From NCBI RefSeq assembly GCF_039536325.1, contig NZ_BAAAYO010000010.1, positions 1,227,533 to 1,291,532 of the forward strand: DNA of 64,000 bases. Direction: 5' to 3'. The stretch comes from Paenibacillus_AB hodogayensis. GTDB lineage: Bacteria; Bacillota; Bacilli; Paenibacillales; NBRC-103111. The position numbers and the translations under genes were made by a program. Positions 34,686 to 43,402 of the stretch are shown here, one piece after another. Position 1 is the first letter of the stretch, and each line of letters starts with the position of its first letter. The notes below the pieces were generated by a model that made no database searches, was not told where the DNA came from, and saw only the letters and a program-made list of their open reading frames with translations.

Positions 34686-35528
34686 CTAATTTGGTAGTGA
34701 ACTGTGCTTTGAAATAGAATCGATTATTAAACCCCAGTCGTCACAATGAAGCTCATGCCCCGTACCTTCCAATGTCAGTAAAACCGCACCCGGAATTTCG
34801 TTAGCAAGATTTTTTCCGTGTTCGTAAGGGATAATGGGATCTTCAGTACCGTGTATAATCAGCGCAGGCACCTTGATTTCCCCCGTCCTAGATAGATAGG
34901 ATTCTCCACCTGTCAGCAAGGCGTGATTACTCATGCTTGCCGGGTTGTTGCTTCTTGCAAATTCTTTTTTAGCCAAATTGCCAACTGTTATCTCATGAAA
35001 AGGATGCTTTGAACCTGCTAGGATTCTTGATCTATCCATAGCATATTCGGCTACCGATTGTTCATTAGTCCAATCTACTACCTCCATATTTGAGAAAAAA
35101 TCCATTATCCTTTCCTCCATCGGAGGGAGATGCGGAGCAAAGTTGGACGTTGATAGGAGGGTAATGGTTAAAACTCTCTCCGGATGCCGCAGAGCTATCA
35201 TTTGAGTCAACATACCGCCCATGGACATGCCTACGATATGCGCTTGCTCAATCTTATAAGCATCCAAAACTCGAATGGCATCATCTGCCATGTCTTCGAA
35301 AGTATAACCCGGTTGACCGGGTTCGTAAGTTGTTGAACGTCCAACATCGCGGTTATCATAACGAATGACAAAGCTCCCTGCATCCGCTAAACGCTGACAA
35401 AACTCTTCTTCCCACCAAATCATGGAGGATTGGGCACCCATAATCAGCAAAATGGCCGGGTTAACTGGTTTTCCAAAACTGTCTGTACATATTTCAATTC
35501 CATCTACTTTTATTAATCGCTCATTCAT
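34686..35528 (-). CDS. Alpha/beta hydrolase, RdmC/EstT-like esterase, attenuator-controlled
   Basis: A 280-residue alpha/beta hydrolase. The oxyanion region is LLIMGAQSSMIWWEEEF, followed by FVIRYDNRDVGRST, an RdmC-type signature. The nucleophile elbow is GMSMGG (S102), the acid is in IHGTEDPIIPYEHGK, and the His is in EGTGHELH near the C terminus. The RdmC group includes anthracycline methylesterases, and macrolide esterases of the EstT kind have this general architecture (recall, not a search). GGAGGAATTTAC precedes ATG 35528. The gene lies 30 bp behind an intrinsic terminator that is part of an elaborate leader (35558-35925), which suggests drug-inducible expression. Substrate is inferred, not shown. 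Confidence 0.87.
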   Translation of the reverse strand: MNERLIKVDGIEICTDSFGKPVNPAILLIMGAQSSMIWWEEEFCQRLADAGSFVIRYDNRDVGRSTTYEPGQPGYTFEDMADDAIRVLDAYKIEQAHIVGMSMGGMLTQMIALRHPERVLTITLLSTSNFAPHLPPMEERIMDFFSNMEVVDWTNEQSVAEYAMDRSRILAGSKHPFHEITVGNLAKKEFARSNNPASMSNHALLTGGESYLSRTGEIKVPALIIHGTEDPIIPYEHGKNLANEIPGAVLLTLEGTGHELHCDDWGLIIDSISKHSSLPN

Positions 35529-35557
35529 GTAAATTCCTCCAATTTTTTATACAAAAT

Positions 35558-35925
35558 AAAAAAACACAGGCTATTGGCCTGTGCAAGCAGTAATCGAAAA
35601 AGAATTGGAGAATGAACGCAAGAAGAGGATTACCCTATGATAGACTCGCAGTCCAGTCACTGGATAGATCACAAATGGGTCCATTCCATTTCTTCAAATC
35701 AGTCTATGCGACATGAGGTTATCGTTCCCTCTGTCCCCAATCGCATATAACTAAACTGGGTTACCGCGAAGGCAAACCATTCTTCGATTACTATGCACAC
35801 CAAATAGCCTTAAACCACTATTTGATTTATTGTGCAAAGAATATCGAAGAATTAGTTTAACACACGTAACCCCTCCGTCCATATCAATTAAAGCAATGTT
35901 AACATATGATAAATTTCCATGTCAA
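35558..35925 (-). promoter_or_regulatory. Attenuator leader of the esterase gene
   Basis: On the minus strand: promoter TTGACA (35925-35920), 17-bp spacer, TTAACA (35902-35897); Shine-Dalgarno GGAGG (35876-35872); a leader ORF to 35751; then a terminator CACAGGC-CAATA-GCCTGTG plus seven T at 35558-35584. Segment 35777-35810 (AGGCTATT...AGTAATCGAA) is complementary, with small bulges, to 35568-35608 (TTCGATTACT...AATAGCCT), which includes the terminator's 5' arm, so it can act as antiterminator. Its own 5' part can instead pair with 35818-35835 (CAAATAG / CTATTTG, GCAC / GTGC). This is the three-way switch of ribosome-mediated attenuators of resistance genes. Confidence 0.75.
35751..35867 (-). 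CDS. Candidate leader peptide ORF in the esterase attenuator
   Basis: Behind GGAGG at 35876-35872 the sequence reads GGTTACGTGTGTTAAAC. Started at GTG 35865 the peptide has two codons and stops (GTG TGT TAA). In the other frame, beginning with ACG at 35867, 38 codons are open (CVKLILRYSLHNKSNSG, then LRLFGVHSNRRMVCLRGNPV). That frame overlaps both competing arms of the leader, as a stalling ORF must. ACG as start is unusual; a change from ATG would be one base. Either reading could be used; confidence is modest. Confidence 0.4.
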   Translation of the reverse strand, partial: TCVKLILRYSLHNKSNSGLRLFGVHSNRRMVCLRGNPV

Positions 35926-36009
35926 TACTTAGAAAATTTTCTTCACGTACCCGTAGCATAGCCATGCCCCATATATTCGTGTGGCGCCATAAAGGTTTCC
36001 ACAATAAAC

Positions 36010-36777
36010 TTACTTTCTTGCTCTAATAATCATAAAGTTTTGATCTTGATTTACTTCTTGTAAGTAATAACCACCATATACAGAGACATCATTGAATCCG
36101 ACCTTTTCAAGCATCATGATAAATTCATACTTAAAGAACCATCGTAATTTGGTAGTGCTATACTGGGTATCAATTAGAACGCCATCTTTAAAAATTTCAT
36201 AACGTTCTGTCTTAGTTTGAACTTGTTCAAGGAAATTAACTTTTGATTTCGAGCTTATTTTTACTTCCGATCCATCGCTTCTCGTACCCATAAGGCCTGG
36301 TACCCATTCATCATCATTATTTAAGAGCTGATCTTTAGGTATAAAGAGAGGAATTAAGGTTTGGCCACCATGTTCAAGATGTGCATAAATTCTCTCTAAA
36401 GCCTTCAATGCGTCTTCTCTTTCTGATAAAAGCATAAATGAAGCTGCTGGAATATAAATTGTCTTATACTTTTTCGGTAAATTAAGATGCTGCATGTATT
36501 GATCATACAATACCGGTGAAAGCTTATTTATTTCGGCTTTTGCCCTGCATATATCCAACATGGCCTTTGAGCAATCAACCCCATCAACATCAAGACCCTC
36601 ATCCAAATAAGGTAATAATAATCTTCCAGTCCCACACCCAAGCTCCAAAGCCGCTCCTGGAACCTCTGTAATCATTTGTTTATAAAACTCAGTATCATCA
36701 AATGTTCCACCGGAAAATCGCATATCGTATGTTTCAGCAACGATGCCTTCATAGGATTTAACATTGTTAAACGACAT
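36010..36777 (-). CDS. Class I SAM-dependent methyltransferase
   Basis: A 255-residue methyltransferase. Motif I is AALELGCGTGRLLLPYLDEG (about 38-57), motif II GVDCSKAMLDICRAK, then TIYIPAASFMLLSEREDAL. The C-terminal half forms beta strands (LEQVQTKTERYEIFKDG) typical of glycine/sarcosine methyltransferase-like enzymes. GGGAGTGATT precedes ATG 36777. It is monocistronic and is the last gene of the AT-rich accessory stretch. Acceptor unknown. Confidence 0.87.
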   Translation of the reverse strand: MSFNNVKSYEGIVAETYDMRFSGGTFDDTEFYKQMITEVPGAALELGCGTGRLLLPYLDEGLDVDGVDCSKAMLDICRAKAEINKLSPVLYDQYMQHLNLPKKYKTIYIPAASFMLLSEREDALKALERIYAHLEHGGQTLIPLFIPKDQLLNNDDEWVPGLMGTRSDGSEVKISSKSKVNFLEQVQTKTERYEIFKDGVLIDTQYSTTKLRWFFKYEFIMMLEKVGFNDVSVYGGYYLQEVNQDQNFMIIRARK

Positions 36778-37271
36778 AATCTGTTAATCACTCCCATGTT
36801 ATAAATGTTTATACTCACGGAAGGAAAAGAAATTAAACCTTCCGCACCTCTGTATATATGGTGTTTGCAGTAATGTTATTGGTAATCATCATAATCACTC
36901 GCTTCCATATTTAGTAATTTCAGATTAGCGCTTTATGTTATATATGTCTAGAAGAAAACCACTAAATAAGCTTAATGAGTCGGACAAGTTGCTCGCTTGA
37001 TAAGCTCATATGTACCCTGTAGCCTTCAACTTAAGCCTCTACAGCAGCCACTCTCTTGATTGGAAATACCATCCCATAACTCGTTTCTGTCGTATCCAGG
37101 TACAGTCCCTATTCTCTCTAACAACCCTACTTCATAGTAAAGCACAAGTTATTCTTCATCAACTTTCAAAAACTTACGTTCGTATTTTCTTCTTCAAATG
37201 CAGATTTTGGCATACCCTACTCACGCATTTTCTGAAAACAGGAAATCGTTCAATCTTCTATTTTCTAACCA
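36778..37271. other. Gene-free AT-rich stretch at the edge of the accessory region
   Basis: About 490 bp without a supported gene, holding the methyltransferase promoter region and unremarkable AT-rich DNA. Composition changes to the GC-rich core-like DNA just to its right, at the prfC terminator. Confidence 0.6.
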
Positions 37272-37312
37272 AATAGCCCCCGATCTCCCTTAAGGATCAC
37301 ACGGGGGCTATA
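37272..37312 (-). terminator. Terminator of prfC
   Basis: ATAGCCCCCG / CGGGGGCTAT stem, followed on the minus strand by TTTGG, 50 bp beyond the prfC stop. Confidence 0.8.
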
Positions 37313-37363
37313 CATATTGTTTATTTCAGAGCCGTGGCAGTCTGCCTACAAGGAGCGTCGGAC

Positions 37364-38947
37364 TTACGGCGCCGTCTCCAGAAACTTCGCCTGCGGCATT
37401 TTCTCCATGGCGCTGCGCATCGCGTACTCGTTCTCGAACAGAGCCACGAAGTTGTCCTTCTTGTCCTTCACCAGCTGCGAGTTGACGCGGAACTTGGACG
37501 GATCGAGCTTGTCGTCGATTACCCAGCGGGCAAACTGGAACGGCAGCCGGTACAGCAATATATCTACGCCGTATTCCGCGCGCATCCGGTGCTCCATGAC
37601 CTCGAACTGCAGCTGCCCGACGACGCCGAGGATCAGCTCGTCGAAGCCGCTTGTCGTCTGGAACACCTGAATGGTGCCCTCCTCGGTCAACTGGTCGATG
37701 CCTTTAAGAAACTGCTTTTGCTTCAAAGCGTTTTTGATCGTCACTTTGCTGAACAATTCCGGGGAAAATGTCGGCAGCTCGTCGAAGATGATTTCCGATC
37801 CCTGCGACAAGGAGTCTCCGATCCGGAAAATGCCTGGGTCGAACAGCCCGATAATATCGCCCGGGTACGCCACTTCGACGATATCCCGCTCCTGGGCCAG
37901 AAATTGCTGCGGTTGGGACAGCTTGATTTCCTTGCCTGCGCGTATATGCTTGACGGCCATACCGCGCTCGAACTTGCCGGAGCATATCCGCAGGAACGCG
38001 ATGCGGTCGCGGTGCGCCGGATTCATATTCGCCTGGATTTTGAACACATAGCCGGAAAATTTCTCGTACGTCGGCTCGATTTCGCCCTGGCTGCTGTTGC
38101 GCGGCTGCGGCTGCGGTGCCAGCTCCAGGAAGTTTTCCAGAAACGTCTGCACGCCGAAGTTGTTGATCGCGCTGCCGAAGAACACCGGCGTCAGTTCGCC
38201 CTTGCTTACTTTCTCCAGATCGAATTCGTCACCGGCGACGTCCAGAAGCTGCAGCTGCTCCTGAAGCTGCTCGTATAAAAATTCCCCGGCGATTTCCTTC
38301 ACGATCGGATCGTCGTAGCCGCTGACCTTACGCACTTCGATATGGTCGTGATCGCCGTTCTGGAACAGCTCCAGCTGCTTGCGGACGCGGTCGTATACGC
38401 CGCAAAACTGCTTGCCCGAGCCGATCGGCCAGTTCATCGGGTACGAACGGATGCCGAGCACCTGCTCCAGCTCTTCCATCAGGTCGAACGGATCGCGCCC
38501 TTCGCGGTCCATCTTGTTCATGAATGTGAAGATCGGAATGCCGCGCTTGCTGCACACCTGGAACAGCTTTTTCGTCTGCGCCTCGACCCCTTTGGCCGAG
38601 TCGATCAGCATGACGGCGCTGTCCGCGGCCGTCAACGTCCGGTACGTGTCTTCGCTGAAATCTTGGTGACCGGGGGTATCGAGAATGTTGACCCGATGGC
38701 CCGCGTAGTCGAACTGCATGACGCTCGACGTTACCGAAATACCGCGCTGCTTCTCGATTTCCATCCAGTCCGAGGTTGCATGACGGCTCGCCTTGCGCCC
38801 CTTGACCGTACCGGCCAAACGGATAGCCCCTCCGAACAGGAGCAGCTTCTCCGTCAATGTCGTCTTCCCCGCATCCGGGTGAGAAATTATCGCGAACGTT
38901 CTTCTTTTATCCACTTCATTCTGCATAATCGTTGCCGTTTGGTTCAT
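37364..38947 (-). CDS. prfC: Peptide chain release factor 3
   Basis: A 527-residue translational GTPase that recycles RF1/RF2 after termination. G1 is ISHPDAGKTTLTEKLLLFGG (about 19-38), G2 includes KQRGISVTSSVM, G3 DTPGHQDFSEDTYR, G4 FMNKMDREGRDP, and domain III ends with VVGQLQFEVMEHRMRAEY. Length is normal for RF3. ATG 38947 has GGAAGGGATAG upstream, six codons inside the longest frame. The metallophosphoesterase gene ends 43 bp upstream in the same direction. High confidence: the GTPase-domain and RF3-specific segments are complete. Confidence 0.96.
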   Translation of the reverse strand: MNQTATIMQNEVDKRRTFAIISHPDAGKTTLTEKLLLFGGAIRLAGTVKGRKASRHATSDWMEIEKQRGISVTSSVMQFDYAGHRVNILDTPGHQDFSEDTYRTLTAADSAVMLIDSAKGVEAQTKKLFQVCSKRGIPIFTFMNKMDREGRDPFDLMEELEQVLGIRSYPMNWPIGSGKQFCGVYDRVRKQLELFQNGDHDHIEVRKVSGYDDPIVKEIAGEFLYEQLQEQLQLLDVAGDEFDLEKVSKGELTPVFFGSAINNFGVQTFLENFLELAPQPQPRNSSQGEIEPTYEKFSGYVFKIQANMNPAHRDRIAFLRICSGKFERGMAVKHIRAGKEIKLSQPQQFLAQERDIVEVAYPGDIIGLFDPGIFRIGDSLSQGSEIIFDELPTFSPELFSKVTIKNALKQKQFLKGIDQLTEEGTIQVFQTTSGFDELILGVVGQLQFEVMEHRMRAEYGVDILLYRLPFQFARWVIDDKLDPSKFRVNSQLVKDKKDNFVALFENEYAMRSAMEKMPQAKFLETAP

Positions 38948-38990
38948 CGTGTCTATCCCTTCCAAAATCGCTGTTCTGCTTTAAGTATGG

Positions 38991-40046
38991 TCAAACTTTC
39001 GTTCGTTCAAGCGGTATCGTCCAATTGGCGGAGTCCAGCCATTCCTTCTTGGCGAACTCCCTGCCGCGCAGCACGACCCGGTCCGCATAAGCCTGCACGT
39101 AAAGCCCCTGCGACTTCTCGGCGCCGCCTTGGCTCCGCGTTCGGCCGACGGAGGCGTTCACGATCCAGTGGAACGCTTCCTTGTTGTAGTGCTCCGTGCC
39201 GTTGTCGAAATCCTGATGCGTGTGGCCGGAGATCACGAAGACGTTTGGATACGGCTCCAGAATGGCGCGGAATTCCTTGGCCCGCACGACGCGGTGCGAA
39301 CCCCCGTCCTGCCCGACCGGCGGAAGCGGCTGGTGGATAATGACGAAGATCGGCTTGCCTTTCGGCGCTTCCTTCAGCTTCCCCTTCAACCAGTCCAGCT
39401 GCTCGTCGGAATACCAGGCCCCTTCGCCAACCTCGGGCATTTCTTGGGAATAGGCTTCCTGCGACATCAGGATGATCGAGTAGCCGTTTACCGTAATATC
39501 CTTGTAAGGCTTCGTATAGTTGAACATTTTCATAAAGCGCGCCCGGGAATCCGCGTCCGATTTGCCATTCGGGAACGATTCGCGGGCGAAGCCGCCGTTC
39601 TTGTCGATCCAGACGTTGTAATAATCGTGGTTCCCCATATTCGCGTACAGGGGCGGAAGCTTGTAGCTGCCGATAATTTTTTGCAATTCCTTATACTCGC
39701 TTTCCATCCCGTAATCGGTCAAATCCCCGCCCAGCAGCAGCGTATCGACCGGCGACTCGAAATGGACGATCTGATCGAGCGCTCCCTTCAATTTGCGCGG
39801 GGTGCTCTCGTCATAGATGGATACGTGCAGATCGCTCAGTACGAAAAAAGATAGCAGCGGCTCCGTGGCGGGAGGCGCCGGCTCCTGAGGCGGCGGCGAG
39901 GCGTGCTCGGGCTCCGAAGCGATGACGGTCGTCATCGGCGGCGCGTCCTTGCCCAGCCGGTTCAGCAAATGAAACAAACCGTAAAACGCTCCCGCCACCA
40001 GGGCGATCGCCGACAGCAGCCACTTGATAAATCCGCGTCTTGACAT
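38991..40046 (-). CDS. Metallophosphoesterase, Tat-exported or membrane-anchored
   Basis: A 351-residue calcineurin-like phosphoesterase. The N terminus MSRRGFIKWLLSAIALVAGA fits a twin-arginine signal (SRRGFIK) with a hydrophobic core. A Pro-rich linker (about 45-62) leads to the dimetal site: FFVLSDLHVS, LLLGGDLTDYG, MGNHDYYNVW, FVIIHQPLPP and VISGHTHQDFD, all five signature blocks. It probably works outside the membrane on phosphate esters. The start has GAGAGTGAGAG upstream. It may be co-transcribed with prfC, 43 bp downstream. Confidence 0.9.
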   Translation of the reverse strand: MSRRGFIKWLLSAIALVAGAFYGLFHLLNRLGKDAPPMTTVIASEPEHASPPPQEPAPPATEPLLSFFVLSDLHVSIYDESTPRKLKGALDQIVHFESPVDTLLLGGDLTDYGMESEYKELQKIIGSYKLPPLYANMGNHDYYNVWIDKNGGFARESFPNGKSDADSRARFMKMFNYTKPYKDITVNGYSIILMSQEAYSQEMPEVGEGAWYSDEQLDWLKGKLKEAPKGKPIFVIIHQPLPPVGQDGGSHRVVRAKEFRAILEPYPNVFVISGHTHQDFDNGTEHYNKEAFHWIVNASVGRTRSQGGAEKSQGLYVQAYADRVVLRGREFAKKEWLDSANWTIPLERTKV

Positions 40047-40319
40047 AAGCTCTCACTCTCATTGTCTAGGATAACTGTTGCTGATGTTATTATAAGGAAC
40101 ATGTCGTATCCGCGTCTATCCCGAATGCAAACAACGGAACCCGCGTTCTCCATTTGCCCGACTCCTGCTTCCGCTACACCCGAAACGAGGTCAAATGAGG
40201 TACGAAGGTTCCGCTGTCCGCTATTTTACTATATGCGTCTATGGCCCGAATGCGCTACTTCCCCGTACCGGAAGATGTTCTTCGTCGGCCCGGGAAGCCC
40301 GCGAGCGGCGCGAACCGGA

Positions 40320-41879
40320 CTACTTCGTCGTCACCGGCGTCGCCCATACGACCTCGCCTTCCTTTTGCCCGTTCACTGGCCACCACTTGAACCCGTCGCG
40401 AGCCAGAAGCTGATGCGCCGCCTCCGGTCCCCAAGTGCCCGCCGCATAAGCGTGCAGCACGCTGCTGGAATCGCGCCATGCCGATTCGATCCGATCGACG
40501 AACTTCCAGGCAAGCGCAACCTCGTCCCATCTGGTGAAATACGTCGAGTCGCCCCGGGCCGCATCGTACAACAGCCGCTCGTAAGCTTCCGGCGTATTGA
40601 TACCCACCTCGCAGCTTTGGCAAAAATCCATCGCGATCGGCACGATACCCCATTGGGAGCCCGGCTGCTTGGCGTTCATTTTCAAATAGATGCCTTCGGT
40701 CGGATTGACGCGGAATACGAGCAGGTTCGGCTCCAGCTTCGTCTTTTGCGAGAAGTAGACGTTTTCCGGCATATTCTTGAATTCCACGACGACCTCGGTC
40801 GTCTTCACCGGAAGCCGCTTGCCGGTTCTGATGTAGAAAGGCACACCCGCCCAGCGGAAGTTATCGACGAACACCTTGGCGGCAAAGTACGTTTCCGTCA
40901 CGGAATCGGCAGGAACGCCCTCTTCGTCGCGGTAAGCCGGCGCCGGCTTGCCCTTCATCTCGCCTGCGGCGTATTGGGCGCGAACGACGTTGGCTTGCAC
41001 TTCGTCGTACTCTTTGAACACGCGCAGCGAGCGCAGCACCTTGACCTTCTCGTCGCGAATGTCCTCCGGCTCCATCCGGCTCGGGGGCTCCATCGCCATC
41101 ATCGTAATCATCTGCAGCATATGGTTCTGCCCCATATCACGGAGCGCTCCGGCATGATCGTAGTAGCCGCCTCGTTCCTCGACGCCGACCGTTTCGCTGA
41201 GCGTAATCTGAATGTTGGCAATGTATTTGTTGTTCCAGAGCGGCTCGAAGAAGGCGTTGGCAAAGCGGACCACCTCGATGTTTTGCACCATTTCCTTGCC
41301 GAGATAGTGGTCGATCCGGTAAACCTCTTCCTCTTGAAACACTTGGCGGATCTGCTCGTTCAGCTTCTCCGCCGAAGGGAGATCGTACCCGAACGGCTTC
41401 TCGATCACGAGCCGGCGCCAGCCGCGGGATTCCAGCAGCCCGCCGTCGCGCAGGTTGAAGCTGACGCTGCCGAATAGCTCCGGGGCGAGCGCCAAGTAGA
41501 ACAACCGGTTTCCGCCGATGTCGTATTGCTCATCCAATTGGTCGGCGAGGCCCCGCAGCTGCTGGAACGCCTCCAGCTTGTTAATATCTAGCGACATATA
41601 GTGGAAATGGTCGGCGAACTCTTCCCATTGCCGGTCTTCCTCACCCTGGTAGCGGGCGAATTCCTCGATGGAGTGCCGGACGTCCTCGCGGAACTGCTCG
41701 TTCGTGCGCGGACGGCGAGCCAATCCGATGACGGCAAACTTGTCGGACAGCTTGCCTTCCCGGTACAGACTATAGAAGGCTGGGAACAGTTTCCGGCGGG
41801 CCAAATCGCCCGTTGCGCCAAAAATGAAAAAGAGCGTGCGATCCGCTCCGAAATCGCCGATATCCCCTGTATGTGTCAT
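40320..41879 (-). CDS. zwf: Glucose-6-phosphate 1-dehydrogenase
   Basis: A 519-residue enzyme of the oxidative pentose phosphate pathway, oxidising glucose 6-phosphate with NADP. The dinucleotide motif is IFGATGDLARRKLFPA (about 19-34), the active-site signature is YRIDHYLGKEMVQN, and the C-terminal domain has RWAGVPFYIRTGKRLP. Length is normal. GGAGAGATGATG precedes ATG 41879. A 273-bp gap downstream separates it from the phosphoesterase gene; no strong terminator is seen there. Confidence 0.96.
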   Translation of the reverse strand: MTHTGDIGDFGADRTLFFIFGATGDLARRKLFPAFYSLYREGKLSDKFAVIGLARRPRTNEQFREDVRHSIEEFARYQGEEDRQWEEFADHFHYMSLDINKLEAFQQLRGLADQLDEQYDIGGNRLFYLALAPELFGSVSFNLRDGGLLESRGWRRLVIEKPFGYDLPSAEKLNEQIRQVFQEEEVYRIDHYLGKEMVQNIEVVRFANAFFEPLWNNKYIANIQITLSETVGVEERGGYYDHAGALRDMGQNHMLQMITMMAMEPPSRMEPEDIRDEKVKVLRSLRVFKEYDEVQANVVRAQYAAGEMKGKPAPAYRDEEGVPADSVTETYFAAKVFVDNFRWAGVPFYIRTGKRLPVKTTEVVVEFKNMPENVYFSQKTKLEPNLLVFRVNPTEGIYLKMNAKQPGSQWGIVPIAMDFCQSCEVGINTPEAYERLLYDAARGDSTYFTRWDEVALAWKFVDRIESAWRDSSSVLHAYAAGTWGPEAAHQLLARDGFKWWPVNGQKEGEVVWATPVTTK

Positions 41880-42030
41880 CGTTCATCATCTCTCCTAGCT
41901 ATTGACGGCCTTTCTTCCCTTGCCGTTCCTGTATGTAGTGTAGCATAACATAACGAGACAATCCATGATTTTGGAAGCCGAATGAAAACTTGCGGAGCCC
42001 AGCCCAAGAGGGTCACAAACGTCAGTGCCG

Positions 42031-42789
42031 TCACGGCTCCGACACGATAAGAGGGGTGGCCACCGTCAGCTTGTACGTGCCGTAAATCGAATCGCGGTGC
42101 AGCGCAACTTGCAAATTCACCCGGCCGCTGCCGCTGCGCACCCCGGGATGCAGCAGCTTGCTGGCATAAGAAACGATCTCGCTGCCGGAGTCGCTGTACG
42201 ACTCCACCGGCTGCGCTTTGTATACGTCCGCGATGCGCGTCTTCAGCGCCTTCAGTCCCTCGTCCGACAGAGCGCCCGCGCCGCCTCGCAGCGTCACCAT
42301 CCACTGCGCCTTGACGCCAAGCTGCTCCAGCCGGGCCACAGTATCACCCGCCCAGGCCAGCAGCTTGTCCTTTCCCGTGCCGGCTGGCGCGTCCCAGCGC
42401 ACGATCAGATTCGTGGCGCCGTCCTCCCATCCGGACAAGCCGATCTCCAGCTTGCCGTCCGCGCCAACCGCGGGCTGGCCGGAAGCGCTGTATACGCGGT
42501 GCCCGTTCGGATCGTGCATCGGCTTGGCGGCCGGCAACCCAAACTGCTGCGAGACGTCCTCGCCGAGCCGGGCAAAAGCCGCGTCGTCCTTGGCCGTGCG
42601 GAACGGTCCGGAATGCTGGAGCACGATCGAATACGGGGCGGTATAGATGCTCGCCGCAGCCTGAAGCATCGTTTCCGCATCGGTTATCGCGCCTTGCGCC
42701 GCCCGGTTCGCTCCGGTGTATGCCGTCCAGCCGCTTAATACGATCGCTCCGAGCAGCAGTATGCCCCAGAGCCGGTTCGCTTGCTTCAT
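42031..42789 (-). CDS. YwmB-like (TATA-box-binding-like fold) secreted or membrane protein
   Basis: A 252-residue protein with an N-terminal signal-anchor (LWGILLLGAIVLSGWTAYTG), then a compact region containing GWEDGATNLIVRWDAP, WMVTLRGGAGALSDEGLKAL and a C-terminal strand LQVALHRDSIYGTYKLTVATPLI. The pattern matches my memory of the YwmB family of Bacilli, of unknown function. ATG 42789 was chosen over the longest frame because GGGGGTATCGG precedes it and the signal sequence then starts properly. No neighbour clarifies its role. Confidence 0.65.
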   Translation of the reverse strand: MKQANRLWGILLLGAIVLSGWTAYTGANRAAQGAITDAETMLQAAASIYTAPYSIVLQHSGPFRTAKDDAAFARLGEDVSQQFGLPAAKPMHDPNGHRVYSASGQPAVGADGKLEIGLSGWEDGATNLIVRWDAPAGTGKDKLLAWAGDTVARLEQLGVKAQWMVTLRGGAGALSDEGLKALKTRIADVYKAQPVESYSDSGSEIVSYASKLLHPGVRSGSGRVNLQVALHRDSIYGTYKLTVATPLIVSEP

Positions 42790-42929
42790 GGTCCGATACC
42801 CCCAGTCCACTGATGGAATCTGTCGTTCGGCTAAAAATAGGCGCACACCCCTTGGGCGTATGACCATGCGCAAGAAATCTCCGGTGAATAGCCTATTTCT
42901 AAGAAACCCATTGCGGAGGTGCAGGTGAG

Positions 42930-43301
42930 ATGGAACAAATCGTTCCGATTACTGAAGAAGTATGCAGCCGTTTTGTCGGCTTCCCGGTTTGCGCCGTTCT
43001 GAACGACGGCACCCGGCATTACGGAATTATTAGCAGAGTGCGCAGCGAAAGACTGGTGCTCAATGATACGGGGGATGACCCCGAATCGACCGGTATTCCG
43101 AGGCGCTCGAAGGGCAAGAACGGGGCTTCGACTACCGCCCGGAACAGAAAATCGCGTAAAAGCGGTCAAAAAACCGGAACGGCAAGGCTCTCCGCGTTCC
43201 CGAACGAGGAAGCCGTCCCGCAATCCCCGATCCCTTCTCTGTTCGGCGAGAAAGTGTCGCTCGATCTGGCGAATATCGCCGCCTTGTTCCCGCTGCTATA
43301 G
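42930..43301 (+). CDS. Hypothetical protein with N-terminal surface-exposed-loop-like motif and C-terminal helix
   Basis: A 123-residue protein. The first 45 residues (FVGFPVCAVLNDGTRHYGII, then SRVRSERLVLND) resemble a small SH3/Sm-like barrel found at the N terminus of many short Paenibacillus proteins; a disordered, Lys/Arg/Ser-rich stretch (60-90) follows, and the last 25 residues (VSLDLANIAALFPLL) end in a hydrophobic helix. GGAGGTGCAGGTGAG precedes the ATG. Function unknown. A strong terminator stands at 43366. Confidence 0.7.
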   Translation: MEQIVPITEEVCSRFVGFPVCAVLNDGTRHYGIISRVRSERLVLNDTGDDPESTGIPRRSKGKNGASTTARNRKSRKSGQKTGTARLSAFPNEEAVPQSPIPSLFGEKVSLDLANIAALFPLL

Positions 43302-43365
43302 CGCGAACGCTCCGACGAAACGCACGAGCGTATTCGGCGGCCGGGCGCACAGCCCGGTTGCGCCG

Positions 43366-43397
43366 AAGCCCCATTCCGCGAGGATGGGGCTTTTTGT
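43366..43397 (+). terminator. Terminator between convergent genes
   Basis: AGCCCCAT / ATGGGGCT with a 9-nt loop and TTTTT on the plus strand. It ends the hypothetical gene at 43301 and lies just past the stop of the minus-strand GNAT gene. Confidence 0.85.
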
Positions 43398-43402
43398 CGC
43401 GG

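Noticed and set aside
37334..39854. Long plus-strand frames opposite prfC and the phosphoesterase (up to 332 codons)
   Set aside because: Antisense shadows of GC-rich genes; composition is Arg/His/Leu-rich without domains, while the minus-strand genes are fully recognisable.
40062..41477. A 471-codon plus-strand frame opposite zwf
   Set aside because: Shadow of zwf, which has complete enzyme signatures on the other strand.
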